This document shows positions 1 through 8,221 of a DNA stretch of 25,896 bases, piece by piece (the first letter of the stretch is position 1; every line of letters starts with the position of its first letter). A program made the position numbers and the translations under genes. A model generated the notes under the pieces. That model had not been told where the DNA came from. It searched no databases and saw nothing but the letters and a program-made list of their open reading frames with translations. The DNA comes from JBFHNV01 sp041593595 (lineage in GTDB: Bacteria > Pseudomonadota > Gammaproteobacteria > HK1), in the NCBI GenBank assembly GCA_041593595.1, contig JBFHNV010000069.1, forward strand, positions 1 to 25,896. The letters are read 5' to 3'.

Positions 1-789
1 ACGGTCTACAACCGCACCGGGGCCAAGGCCGACAAGTGGGTCAAGGAGTTCGGCGGCCAGAGCGCGAAGACGCCCGAGGCGGCCGCCCGCGGGCAGGCCA
101 TCGTGTTCGCCTGCGTCGGCAACGACGACGATCTGCGCAGCATCACCACCGGCAAGGGCGGCGCCTTCGACGGCATGGAGAAGGACGCGGTGTTCGTGGA
201 TCACACCACCGCCAGCGCCGAGGTGGCCCGCGAGCTCGACGCGGCTGCCCGCAAAGGCGGCTTCCACTTCATCGACGCGCCGGTCTCCGGCGGCGAGGCA
301 GGCGCGCAGAACGGCGTGCTCACGGTCATGTGCGGCGGCGAGCAGGCGGCATTCGACCGGGTGAGCGGCGTGATCGACGCCTTCGCCCGGGCGGTGACCC
401 TGCTGGGCCCGGCAGGCAGCGGCCAGCTCACCAAGATGGTGAACCAGATCTGCATCGCCGGCCTGGTGCAGGCGCTGTCGGAGGGAATGAACTTCGCGAC
501 GCGTGTGGGCCTGGACGCCAACCAGGTGCTGGACGTGATCTCCAAGGGGGCGGCCCAGTCCTGGCAGATGGAGAACCGCGGCAAGACCATGGTGAAGGAC
601 GAGTTCGAGTTCGGCTTCGCGGTGAACTGGATGCGCAAGGATCTCGGGATCTGCATCGCGGAGGGCAACCGCGCCGGCGCGCGCCTGCCGGTCACCGCGC
701 TGGTGGATCAGTTCTACGCCGAGGTGCAGGCCATGGGCGGCGGTCGCTGGGACACCTCGAGCCTGATGCGCCTCCTCACGAAGCCGTAG
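1..789 (+). CDS. 3-hydroxyisobutyrate dehydrogenase-family NAD(P)-dependent oxidoreductase (5' end outside window)
   Basis: Cytoplasmic beta-hydroxyacid dehydrogenase of the HIBADH/GarR/glyoxylate-succinic semialdehyde reductase family, which oxidises or reduces small beta-hydroxy acids with NAD(P). The reading frame is open from base 1, so the N-terminal Rossmann glycine loop lies upstream of the window; about 262 codons are present. Visible hallmarks are the NRT of the cofactor-binding half, the substrate loop DAPVSGGEAGAQNG (genomic about 277-312), and the catalytic-lysine helix GSGQLTKMVNQ (about 415-447), followed by the all-alpha C-terminal domain. It ends in TAG, 40 bp before the next gene on the same strand, so the two may be cotranscribed. 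The exact substrate cannot be read from sequence. The family call is firm. Confidence 0.9.
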   Translation, partial: TVYNRTGAKADKWVKEFGGQSAKTPEAAARGQAIVFACVGNDDDLRSITTGKGGAFDGMEKDAVFVDHTTASAEVARELDAAARKGGFHFIDAPVSGGEAGAQNGVLTVMCGGEQAAFDRVSGVIDAFARAVTLLGPAGSGQLTKMVNQICIAGLVQALSEGMNFATRVGLDANQVLDVISKGAAQSWQMENRGKTMVKDEFEFGFAVNWMRKDLGICIAEGNRAGARLPVTALVDQFYAEVQAMGGGRWDTSSLMRLLTKP

Positions 790-829
790 CCACGCCGCCG
801 CGCTGACGGCCGACGCGGAGGAACCGGTC

Positions 830-2215
830 ATGACGATCCACGCACGGCCCGCGGCGCCCGACATCCTGGCCCTCATCGGCGACACGCCGATGGTGGAGGT
901 CACGAAGCTGGATACCGGGCCCTGCCGGCTGTTCCTGAAGATGGAGTCGCTGAACCCGGGCGGGTCCATCAAGGATCGCATCGGCCGCTCGATGATCGAG
1001 GCCGCCGAGCGCGACGGGCGCCTGAAGCCCGGCGGCACCCTGGTGGAGGCCACCGCGGGCAACACCGGCCTCGGTCTCGCCCTGGTGGCGGCGCAGAAGG
1101 GTTACCGGCTCATCATCGTCATCCCGGACAAGATGAGCCAGGAGAAGATCTTCCACCTGCGGGCGATGGGCGCCGAGGTGGTGCTCACCCGCTCCGACGT
1201 GGGCAAGGGCCACCCGGAGTACTACCAGGACAAGGCCGAGCGGATGGCGCAGGAGATGGACGGCGCCGTTTACGTGAACCAGTTCGGCAACCCCGCCAAC
1301 CCGCAGGCCCACGAGGAGACCACCGGGCCCGAGATCTGGGCGCAGATGGGCGGTGACATGGATGCCATGGTGTGCGGCGTGGGATCCGGCGGCACCATCA
1401 CCGGTCTGTCACGCTACTTCGCCAGGGTCGCGCCCCACGTGGAGATGGTCCTGGCCGACCCGGAAGGCTCCATCCTGGCGCACTACGTGCACACCGGCGA
1501 GGTGTCCGAGGACGTGGGCTCGTGGCTGGTGGAGGGCATCGGCGAGGACTTCGTGCCGCCGGTGAGCGACTTCTCGCGGGTCAGGACCGCCTACACGGTG
1601 AGCGACGCGGAGGCCTTCCACACCTGCCGCGAGCTGCTGCGCAGCGAGGGGATCTTCGCCGGCACCTCCTCGGGCACCCTCATCGCCGCGGCATTGCACC
1701 ACTGCCGCGCCCAGCGCGAGGCGAAGCGGGTCGTGACCTTCGTGTGCGACAGCGGCAACAAGTACCTGTCCAAGTGCTACAACGACTACTGGATGATCGA
1801 CCAGGGCTTTCTCGAGCGCGAGACCTTCGGCGATCTGCGCGACGTGATCGCGCGCCGGCACCGGGATCAGGCGGTGATCACCGTGGGGCCGGCGGAGACG
1901 CTGATGACCGCGTACTCGCGGATGAAGCTCTACGACGTGTCCCAGCTGCCGGTGCTGGACGGCGACGGGATCGTGGGCATCGTCGACGAGGAGGACATCC
2001 TGATCCAGGTCCTCGACGACGAGTCGCGCTTCCAGGTGCCGGTGTCCGACGCCATGACCTCGAAGCTGCAGACGGTGCACCCGTCCACGCCCATCCAGTC
2101 CCTGATGCCGATCTTCGACCGCGGCATGGTGGTGATCGTCGCGGGCGAGGAGGGCTTTCACGGGCTCATCACCCGCATCGACGTGCTGAACTACCTGCGG
2201 CGGCGGATGAAGTAG
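830..2215 (+). CDS. cbs: Cystathionine beta-synthase with C-terminal CBS domain pair
   Basis: PLP enzyme condensing serine (or an activated serine) with homocysteine to cystathionine, the first step of reverse trans-sulfuration. The 461-residue protein has the fold-type II PLP core (residues about 10-320): SIKDR with the Schiff-base lysine K48, the substrate loop TAGNTG (75-80; most relatives have TSGNTG) and the phosphate-binding GSGGTITG (about 185-192). Two CBS motifs follow (about 345-461), which in relatives bind adenosyl ligands. The start ATG has a strong GGAGGA ribosome site 8 bases upstream. A gamma-lyase gene follows on the same strand, which favours CBS over plain cysteine synthase. 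O-acetylserine-dependent activity cannot be excluded. Confidence 0.93.
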   Translation: MTIHARPAAPDILALIGDTPMVEVTKLDTGPCRLFLKMESLNPGGSIKDRIGRSMIEAAERDGRLKPGGTLVEATAGNTGLGLALVAAQKGYRLIIVIPDKMSQEKIFHLRAMGAEVVLTRSDVGKGHPEYYQDKAERMAQEMDGAVYVNQFGNPANPQAHEETTGPEIWAQMGGDMDAMVCGVGSGGTITGLSRYFARVAPHVEMVLADPEGSILAHYVHTGEVSEDVGSWLVEGIGEDFVPPVSDFSRVRTAYTVSDAEAFHTCRELLRSEGIFAGTSSGTLIAAALHHCRAQREAKRVVTFVCDSGNKYLSKCYNDYWMIDQGFLERETFGDLRDVIARRHRDQAVITVGPAETLMTAYSRMKLYDVSQLPVLDGDGIVGIVDEEDILIQVLDDESRFQVPVSDAMTSKLQTVHPSTPIQSLMPIFDRGMVVIVAGEEGFHGLITRIDVLNYLRRRMK

Positions 2216-2555
2216 GGCCTCCCGCTCCGGAGCTCGCTGGACTGCTTTCGCCGCCGGAGGACGGCATGGCCCGTTGCGCCACACCGGGAACGCGATTGTG
2301 GTGGCCCGGAGGCGGCCCGCCATGCGGCGCACTCCTGCGCCGCTTGCGGGTCCGCTCGGCGGGCTAGAGGTCCACGGGACCTTTCGCTCGATCCGCCTCG
2401 CCCCTGCCGCCTGCGGGCGCAGCGGGCCATGCCGTCTTCCTCATCGACCGCCGATCCGCAACCCGCAGCGCCTGATCGGCGCGGCCTGGTGTTACCGATG
2501 CGGTAGCATTCCCGCGCCGCGCCCGCGGCCACCGTCCCGCCACCGGACCACCACC
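2216..2555. other. 340-bp intergenic gap between the two trans-sulfuration genes
   Basis: No convincing gene. Most of the gap is taken up by an inverted-repeat-bounded, hairpin-rich element (2256-2440, listed separately). The remaining 115 bp before the next gene contain a -10-like TAGCAT at 2504-2509 without a recognisable -35, so a separate promoter for the downstream gene is possible but weakly supported. Confidence 0.6.
2256..2440. repeat. MITE-like or attenuator-like element with 25-bp inverted ends
   Basis: The left arm (2256-2280) and right arm (2416-2440) are inverted copies over 25 bp with two differences, and both differences would be G-U pairs in RNA. The arm core reads GACGGCATGGCCCG on the left and CGGGCCATGCCGTC on the right. 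Between them lie a perfect 8-bp GCGGCGCA/TGCGCCGC hairpin with a 4-base loop (about 2324-2343), an outer GCCCGCC/GGCGGGC pair, and AGGTCC/GGACCT (2368-2382). No target-site duplication is obvious. It could be a miniature transposable element, a REP-type doublet, or a transcribed structure controlling the downstream gene. Confidence 0.6.
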
Positions 2556-3719
2556 ATGCCCGCCCGATCGAACCGCCCCGGCTTCGCCACCCGCGCCATC
2601 CATGCGGGCCAGCGGCCGGACCCCGCCACCGGCGCCATCATGACGCCCATCTACGCCAGCTCCACCTACGTGCAGGAGAGCCCCGGCGTGCACAAGGGCT
2701 TCGACTACTCGCGCACCATCAACCCGACGCGCAAGGCCTTCGAGGACTGCATGGCGGATCTGGAGAGTGGCTCTCGGGGCTACGCCTTCGCCTCCGGCAT
2801 GGCGGCGGCGGCGACGGTGCTGGAGCTGCTGGACAGCGGCGACCACGTGGTGGCCATGGACGATCTCTACGGCGGCAGCTACCGGCTGTTCCAGCGCGTG
2901 CGCCGGCGCTCCGCGGGTCTGGACTTCAGCTTCGTGGACCTCTCGAAGCCCGGCGCCTTCGAGGCCGCCGTGCGCGACCGCACGCGCATGGTGTGGGTAG
3001 AGAGCCCCACCAACCCGCTGCTCAAGCTGGCCGACCTCGAGGCCATCGCCCGCGCGGCCCGCGAGCGGGGCATCCTGAGCGTGTGCGACAACACCTTCGC
3101 CTCGCCCTGGGTGCAGCGGCCCCTGGAGCTCGGCTTCGATCTGGTGCTGCACTCGGTGACCAAGTACCTGAACGGCCACTCCGACGTGGTGGCAGGGGTG
3201 GTGGTGACGGCGCCGGACGCGGAGCGCGAGGAGCAGCTCGCCTTCCTGCACAACTCCGTGGGCGGCATCCTCTCGCCCTTCGACGCGTTCATGGCGCTCA
3301 GGGGACTGAAGACGCTGGCGCTTCGCATGCAGCGCCACTGCGAGAGCGGGCATGCCGTGGCGCAGTTCCTGGAGGGCCACCGCAAGGTGCGCCGGGTGCT
3401 CTACCCCGGGCTCGCGAGCCACCCCCAGCACGAGCTCGCGCGGCGTCAGATGAACGGCGGCGGCGGCATGGTGACCGCCATTCTGGACGGCGGCCTCGCG
3501 GAGTCGCGCCGCTTCCTGGAGCGTTGCGAGCTGTTCGCCCTGGCGGAGAGCCTGGGCGGCGTGGAGAGCCTCATCGAGCACCCGGCCATCATGACCCACG
3601 CTTCCCTGCCGCCGGAGCTGCGCGCCGAGCTCGGCATCGACGATTCCCTGGTGCGCCTGTCCGTGGGCGTGGAGGACGTGGACGATCTCATCGCCGAGCT
3701 CGACTTCGCCCTGGCGTGA
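2556..3719 (+). CDS. Cystathionine gamma-lyase / gamma-synthase family PLP enzyme
   Basis: Cys/Met-metabolism PLP-dependent enzyme (fold type I), 387 residues, the usual family length. With the upstream beta-synthase it most likely completes reverse trans-sulfuration, cleaving cystathionine to cysteine, 2-oxobutyrate and ammonia. Visible motifs: YSRT (residues 51-54, phosphate contact from the neighbouring subunit), the cofactor-ring aspartate in CDNTFASP (D178), and the Schiff-base lysine in SVTKYLNGHSD (K203). The C-terminal SLGGVESLIEHPAIMTHAS is also characteristic. The frame is open further upstream, but homology starts at this ATG (MPARSNRPGFATRAIHAG), so it was chosen even though the preceding ACCACC is not a good ribosome site. 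Lyase, synthase and O-acylhomoserine sulfhydrylase cannot be told apart from sequence alone; context favours lyase. Confidence 0.9.
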   Translation: MPARSNRPGFATRAIHAGQRPDPATGAIMTPIYASSTYVQESPGVHKGFDYSRTINPTRKAFEDCMADLESGSRGYAFASGMAAAATVLELLDSGDHVVAMDDLYGGSYRLFQRVRRRSAGLDFSFVDLSKPGAFEAAVRDRTRMVWVESPTNPLLKLADLEAIARAARERGILSVCDNTFASPWVQRPLELGFDLVLHSVTKYLNGHSDVVAGVVVTAPDAEREEQLAFLHNSVGGILSPFDAFMALRGLKTLALRMQRHCESGHAVAQFLEGHRKVRRVLYPGLASHPQHELARRQMNGGGGMVTAILDGGLAESRRFLERCELFALAESLGGVESLIEHPAIMTHASLPPELRAELGIDDSLVRLSVGVEDVDDLIAELDFALA

Positions 3720-3787
3720 TCGAAGGGGCGGATTTTCTGGATTTTCCGCCTTCCGTCACCCCGCGGGCCTGGGCGGCGCGGCGCGCG

Positions 3788-4804
3788 TCACGGCGCCTCC
3801 CACGCGCCGGTCTCGCTGGACCGGTACGCCGCCTCCACCACCTGCATGTTGGCCAGATAGTCTCCGGCGCCGTTCTCGAGCGGGCCTTCGCCCGCCAGGT
3901 GCGCGAGCACGTGGCGCTGGTACAGGAATACGCTGTCGCCGGCGAAGCCCCGATCCTGCCTTTCGTACGCCACCGGCCTCTCGTCGTTGCTGCCGTGGGC
4001 ACGCAGCCACACCCCGCCGTCGCCGTCCAGGCGCGCCACCGCCCGCGAGCCCTCCAGCAGCAGCTCGCCCATGGTGCGGCGGCGATCGGCTGCCACGTGG
4101 TCCACCAGCCGGTTGCCGTCGAACACGCCGCGGGCGCCGCCGGCGAAGTCGAACAGCACCACGCCCGCGTCCTCCCCGGCGATGTGCGGGTTCAGCCGCG
4201 CGAGCCACGCCATCACCCTGCGCACGTCACCCAGCAGGAAGCGGAACACGTCCACCAGGTGGATCCCCGTCTCGTGCAGGAGGAAGCGCGGCATGCGCTG
4301 GAAGTAGGGCTGGCGCGCCAGGTAGGCCTCCGGGCCCTGGCCGTCGCCGGGCCGCAGCCGGAAGCTCACCTGGTACACCTCCCCCAGGGCACCGTCGTCC
4401 AGCAGTCGGCGCAGGGTCCGGTGCCAGGGCTGGAAGCGGAAGTTCTCGTGCACCGCCAGCATCACGCCGGCATCGGCGGCCCGGGCGGCCAGCGCCCGCG
4501 CCGTGTCCAGCCCCGGGGTGAAAGGCTTCTGGCAGATCACGGGGATGCCGCGCGCGATGGCCGCCTCCACCAGCGGTACCTGGGCGGCAGGCGGCACGAT
4601 CACGTCCAGCAGATCCGGGCGCGCGGCGTCCAGCATTTCCAGCGCGTCGGTGAAGGCCCGCGCGCCGGGATGGCCCGCCGCGGCGTCCCGGGCGCGATCC
4701 GGATCCAGGTCGCACACCGCGCTGACGTGGACCGGCAGCCGCGCCCAGGCGTCGTGGTGGAAGCGACTGAAGTAGCCGCCCCCCACGGTGGCCACCGTCA
4801 GCAT
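3788..4804 (-). CDS. Gfo/Idh/MocA-family oxidoreductase
   Basis: Probable NAD(P)-dependent sugar- or inositol-type dehydrogenase of 338 residues. The N-terminal Rossmann domain opens with VATVGGGYFSRFHHDAW, followed by CDLDPDRA. The usual EKP motif appears as ICQKPFTP (Gln for Glu; the lysine is kept), and HENFRFQPWHRTLRRLL plus LLHETGIHLVDVFRFLLG mark the C-terminal substrate domain with its conserved histidine. The frame is open for another 61 codons upstream, but those overlap the lipoprotein gene; the ATG at 4804 begins the conserved strand and lies only 2 bp after the lipoprotein stop, so the two genes are almost certainly one transcript. The substrate is not deducible. The pairing with an uncharacterised lipoprotein gives no metabolic hint. 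Confidence 0.88.
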   Translation of the reverse strand: MLTVATVGGGYFSRFHHDAWARLPVHVSAVCDLDPDRARDAAAGHPGARAFTDALEMLDAARPDLLDVIVPPAAQVPLVEAAIARGIPVICQKPFTPGLDTARALAARAADAGVMLAVHENFRFQPWHRTLRRLLDDGALGEVYQVSFRLRPGDGQGPEAYLARQPYFQRMPRFLLHETGIHLVDVFRFLLGDVRRVMAWLARLNPHIAGEDAGVVLFDFAGGARGVFDGNRLVDHVAADRRRTMGELLLEGSRAVARLDGDGGVWLRAHGSNDERPVAYERQDRGFAGDSVFLYQRHVLAHLAGEGPLENGAGDYLANMQVVEAAYRSSETGAWEAP

Positions 4805-4806
4805 CC

Positions 4807-5676
4807 TCAGGTCTCCGTCGCGAGGCTGCGGGCGTCGCGGGCCAGGTCCTCCAGCTTCCCCACCAGGTGCGCGCGCTGCACGCTGTCCAGGGTGCCGTCC
4901 AGGCGCACGATGAGCTCTTCCAGCGCGGCCACCTGCCGGTCGCGCTTGGCGGCGAGCTCCGGCGGCAGCCCCTCCAGGCGCAGCCACCAGCCGCGCAGCA
5001 GCGCCTCGATCTCCGCGGCGCTCCCGCCACGCTCCAGCAGCGCCAGCAGCGCCCGCTGCCGCTCCTCGCTGTAGGCCAGCCAGGCGGGGGCGCTGTCCGG
5101 CATGCCGTTGCGGATGGCGTGCACCAGCGCCACCTGCTCCTCGTTCAGGGGTCCCGTCCAGTCCTCGAGCCGGTCCACCAGCCGCCGGGCGCGCCGCGCG
5201 AAGCGCTCCTCTCGCGACCGGTCCAGGTGGTGGCGCTCACGGAAGTCCTGGTTGCGCTCCGCGATGCGCTCGGCCAGGTGCCGGCGCTGATCCGCGTCCA
5301 GCTCCGAGAGCGCCCGCGCCACCAGCGGCAGGGTGCCGTCCACGGTGTCGGCGAGCAGCTCGCGGCCCCGCTCCATGACCCAGCGCGCGTCGGCGGGCTG
5401 GAAGCCGCGCCGTGCACGGGCGGCGGCGTCCTGGAAGGAGCGGGCGAAGACCGGCAGCTCCTCGCGCCGGTGGCGTTCCAGGCGCTCCTCCAGCGCGACG
5501 GCCACCCAGTCCCGCTGCGCCTCATGGAGGTCCATGTAGCCGTCCAGCTCCCGCAGCACCAGCCAGTCCGCGTTCTGGTACAGCAGGCGCGGCACGCTGC
5601 ACGACGCGAGCAGCAGCGCCGAGACGGCCAGCAGGGCGGCGCCGAGGGGCGCCGGGACGGACGGGGCTGTGCGCAT
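4807..5676 (-). CDS. Putative outer-membrane lipoprotein, DUF6279-like
   Basis: Predicted lipoprotein of 289 residues. The signal peptide (residues 1-25) ends in a lipobox LLLASC with the lipidated cysteine at 26. The rest is highly charged and almost wholly helical, rich in Arg/Glu with repeated LERHRREELP-like and RRHLAERIAERNQ-like segments, and contains the DUF6279-like opening LLYQNADWLVLRELDGYMDLHEAQRDW. This family is common in Gammaproteobacteria and has no established biochemical role. It is first in a two-gene minus-strand unit with the Gfo/Idh/MocA oxidoreductase, 2 bp apart. Family assignment is from memory of its conserved N-terminal YxNADWLxxxxLDxYxDL pattern; the lipoprotein nature is seen directly. 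Confidence 0.82.
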   Translation of the reverse strand: MRTAPSVPAPLGAALLAVSALLLASCSVPRLLYQNADWLVLRELDGYMDLHEAQRDWVAVALEERLERHRREELPVFARSFQDAAARARRGFQPADARWVMERGRELLADTVDGTLPLVARALSELDADQRRHLAERIAERNQDFRERHHLDRSREERFARRARRLVDRLEDWTGPLNEEQVALVHAIRNGMPDSAPAWLAYSEERQRALLALLERGGSAAEIEALLRGWWLRLEGLPPELAAKRDRQVAALEELIVRLDGTLDSVQRAHLVGKLEDLARDARSLATET

Positions 5677-5762
5677 GGGCGGGAGAGCGGGAGCGGGGCC
5701 AGCTCCGCATTATCCCAGCGCCCGCCGGACGGGGCCACGGCGCGGCCCCGTCCGGTGCGCGA

Positions 5763-6779
5763 TCATCGGCTGGCGATGTACCTGGCCGGTACCTCGGTGC
5801 CGTGGGAGGAGAGGTCCGTGAGCAGCAGCTCGCGCGCCGACACCACGTCCACGATGAGGTGGTTGCGCGACACGGATCGGCAGGCGGAGTCCACCACCAC
5901 GTCGCAGCCCGAGTACCGCCCCACCAGGTTCTTGCCCGGGTACAGGGGATAGGTGTTGTTGCCGGCGTCCACCATGTAGGCCTCGCGGCCCGTGTACACC
6001 CGGAATCGGTTGCCGGCGAGGATCACCTCGAGCTCCCGCGCGCCGCCCAGGTCGATGCGCACGGTCGCGCCCTTGGGCAGCGTGGCGTAATCGCCGGACG
6101 GTACGGGCTCCTCCACGGCCTCGCGGCCCAGGTCGAAGATGGCGGTGTCGCCGCATCCCGGCGCAGCGGCGTCTTCCTGCCTGCGGGTGGCGTGCACGCA
6201 GGCGGCCGCGTCGCCGCGGGTCTTCTCCAGGAACACGCTGCGAAGGATGTTCTGGCGGGCGCGCAGGTACTGCATGTACTTGATGAGCGCCTCGCGCTTG
6301 TACACGTCGAAGTCCGGGCCCAGGCGCACGAGGCCTTCCATGATCTCCCGCCAGCCGTGGTCCTGGGAGAACATCTTGGGCTCGATCTCGCGGAAGAACT
6401 CGCCAATGAGACCCGGCTCGTGCACCGAGCGGGCCAGCACGCCGGAGAAGCAGCGCTCGGCGTCGCGGAGATCCTGCGCCGCGCGCTCGAGCTGCGCCGG
6501 CGTCATGGCGATGAGGCTCTCGAGCCGGGTCGCGGGGAACTCGCTGCGGCAGGTCAGCGCGAACTCGAACTCCTTCATGCCCCGGAAGCGCACGGAGCGG
6601 TCCGGGAACTCGAGCTGCAGGGGCGGGACACGGCGCGCCTGCAACCGGGACAGGTGCCTGCGCAGCCAGACGCGCGCCGTGGCCATCGCGCCGCCCGGAG
6701 CGGAGGTGGTCCTGTCGCGGTGGGGGGGCAGGGCCGGCGTGCTGCTGGCGAGCCTTGGCCGGATCAGCGTGCTGCTCAT
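5763..6779 (-). CDS. FHA-domain protein with uncharacterised N-terminal region
   Basis: A 338-residue protein whose last 85 residues form a forkhead-associated phosphothreonine-binding domain: VGRYSGCDVVVD, then SVSRNHLIVDV and DLSSHGTEVP, giving the Gly-Arg, Ser-x-x-His and Ser-x-Gly-Thr signature residues. The first 250 residues resemble nothing I recognise; they are mostly helical (MTPAQLERAAQDLRDAE, REALIKYMQYLRARQN) with a short beta-rich stretch just before the FHA domain. No signal peptide or membrane segment is seen. The ATG at 6779 is preceded by AGGGGA at good spacing; an in-frame ATG at 6800 would place that site inside the gene. A sigma70-like promoter and a palindrome lie directly upstream. 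No kinase or secretion gene is adjacent, so its signalling partner is unknown. Confidence 0.85.
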   Translation of the reverse strand: MSSTLIRPRLASSTPALPPHRDRTTSAPGGAMATARVWLRRHLSRLQARRVPPLQLEFPDRSVRFRGMKEFEFALTCRSEFPATRLESLIAMTPAQLERAAQDLRDAERCFSGVLARSVHEPGLIGEFFREIEPKMFSQDHGWREIMEGLVRLGPDFDVYKREALIKYMQYLRARQNILRSVFLEKTRGDAAACVHATRRQEDAAAPGCGDTAIFDLGREAVEEPVPSGDYATLPKGATVRIDLGGARELEVILAGNRFRVYTGREAYMVDAGNNTYPLYPGKNLVGRYSGCDVVVDSACRSVSRNHLIVDVVSARELLLTDLSSHGTEVPARYIASR

Positions 6780-6800
6780 GATGTTTCCCCTGTAAAACAA

Positions 6801-6826
6801 TTGGTTATGAGTAACTCATGAACCAA
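6801..6826. promoter_or_regulatory. Operator-like palindrome / 5'UTR hairpin upstream of the FHA gene
   Basis: ATGAGT (6807-6812), a central A, then ACTCAT (6814-6819) form a perfect 13-bp palindrome. It is extended by TTGGTT (6801-6806) and AACCAA (6821-6826), with one unpaired base at 6820. It lies between the predicted -10 element and the ribosome site, so it could block transcription when bound by a dimeric regulator or fold in the mRNA. No regulator gene is adjacent. Confidence 0.6.
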
Positions 6827-6834
6827 TACTTGAG

Positions 6835-6863
6835 ATACTAGTTCCGACCGCTTTGATAGGCAA
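6835..6863 (-). promoter_or_regulatory. Sigma70-like promoter for the FHA gene
   Basis: On the minus strand, TTGCCT (6858-6863) and TAGTAT (6835-6840) are separated by exactly 17 bp. The promoter sits in a pocket (about 6780-6950) far richer in A and T than its surroundings, and transcription would enter the FHA gene about 55 bp downstream. Confidence 0.6.
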
Positions 6864-6990
6864 ACATTTTTGACACGCGGAATCCGGGCAACGGTTCACA
6901 GTTCAGGAAATTTTTCCCTTCTCCGGATGTCCCACTGACTCGAGGAGGAACAGTGCGGGTGCGCGGCCCCGTGGCCGGGAACGATGCGGG

Positions 6991-8127
6991 TCAGGCGCGG
7001 ATTTCGCCGAGGGCCTCCAGCAGGCGTGCCTCGTCCATGTCGGTGTTATACAGGTGCGGGGTGATGCGCACGGTGTCACTTCGCACACTCACGTGCACAT
7101 TGCGCGCCGCGAGCGCGTCGAGCAGTCCCGGGGGCGGACCGGCGGGGAAACGCAGCCCCAGGTAGTGGCCTGCCCGCTCGGCCTCCGGCAGCGCCGACAG
7201 GCCGAGCTCCGCCGCCCGCGCGGCGATGCGGCGCGTGCGCTCTGCGAGGGCCACGGCGATGGCCGCCACCCCCCAGTCCAGCAGCCGCGTCAGGGCCGCC
7301 GCCGCCATGGGGAGAAGATGGAAGCTGGCCCGCTCGCCCATGTCGTAGCGCCGGGCACCGGGCTGGTACTCGTCCCGGTACTCCACCAGGCCCGCGAAGT
7401 CCTCGCTGCCTGCCCGGGCGATCCAGTTGTGCTCCAGCGGCCGCCCGTGGTGCCAGCGCGGCGCCACGTGGAGGAACCCGAGGGAGTAGGGCCCCAGCAG
7501 CCACTTGTAGCAGGCCGCCACCATGAAGTCCGGGTCCACCGCGGCGGCGTCGAAGGGCAGCGCACCGGCGGACTGGGTGAGGTCCAGCACCAGCGCCGCA
7601 CCCACCTCCCGGCAGCGGGCCGCGATGGCCGGCAGGTCCAGCAGCGCGCCGTCGGTCCAGCGGCAGTGGGGCAGGGCGGCCACGGCCGTGCGCGGCCCGA
7701 TGTGCTCGAGCACACGATCGCTCAACGACCCGCTGCCCGCGGCGACCGTGACCACCCGCGCGCCCCGCTCCGTCGCCGCCTCCCGCCACGCCAGCACGTG
7801 AGACGGGAACTGCTCCGCCAGCACCAGCACCTCCCGGCAGCGCGGGATGGGCACGTTGGCCGCCGCCACGGCGACGCCGTAGCTCGCTGCCGGCACGATG
7901 GCCACGTTCGCCGCCGCGCCGTTGACGAGCCGTGCGAACAGCTCCCGCACCGCGTCGCTCTCCGTGAAGAAGTCCTGCGCCCGGATCTGCCATGGCCGCG
8001 CCTTGCGCTGCACCCCGGCGTGCCCCGCCGCCACCACCTCGCGCATCAGCGGCGACATGTACGCACAGTTCAGGTAGGCCACGTCGTCCGGGATGTCGAA
8101 CAGGTGGCGCTGGGACGGGATGGTCAT
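6991..8127 (-). CDS. Class V aminotransferase-family PLP enzyme
   Basis: PLP-dependent enzyme of 378 residues in the cysteine desulfurase / isopenicillin-N epimerase-like branch. The N-terminus YLNCAYMSPLMREVV is typical, as are the cofactor aspartate in ALVLDLTQSAGALPFD and the Schiff-base lysine in AACYKWLLGPYSLGFL. The C-terminal small domain ends in VSVRSDTVRITPHLYNT, matching the family. No active-site cysteine loop like that of IscS or SufS is evident, so sulfur transfer is unlikely; an aminotransferase or lyase acting on a small amino acid is more plausible. The ATG at 8127 has no clear Shine-Dalgarno. The gene stands alone, divergent from tag. Substrate unknown. Confidence 0.88.
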   Translation of the reverse strand: MTIPSQRHLFDIPDDVAYLNCAYMSPLMREVVAAGHAGVQRKARPWQIRAQDFFTESDAVRELFARLVNGAAANVAIVPAASYGVAVAAANVPIPRCREVLVLAEQFPSHVLAWREAATERGARVVTVAAGSGSLSDRVLEHIGPRTAVAALPHCRWTDGALLDLPAIAARCREVGAALVLDLTQSAGALPFDAAAVDPDFMVAACYKWLLGPYSLGFLHVAPRWHHGRPLEHNWIARAGSEDFAGLVEYRDEYQPGARRYDMGERASFHLLPMAAAALTRLLDWGVAAIAVALAERTRRIAARAAELGLSALPEAERAGHYLGLRFPAGPPPGLLDALAARNVHVSVRSDTVRITPHLYNTDMDEARLLEALGEIRA

Positions 8128-8221
8128 GGTGGTGCGTGTACCGTGCGTGTCAGTTCGACGCTACATTAGCCGGCGGCCGCGAGATGGATCACGTTCCGGA
8201 TCGGAAGGCGCCGTCAATCGA

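Noticed and set aside
36..806. Arginine-rich 256-codon open frame overlapping the HIBADH-family gene
   Set aside because: Out-of-frame shadow of a strongly conserved enzyme; composition is typical of GC-rich shadow frames.
2993..5074. 693-codon plus-strand open frame
   Set aside because: Runs across the end of the gamma-lyase gene and antisense to the Gfo/Idh and lipoprotein genes; low-complexity, no domain.
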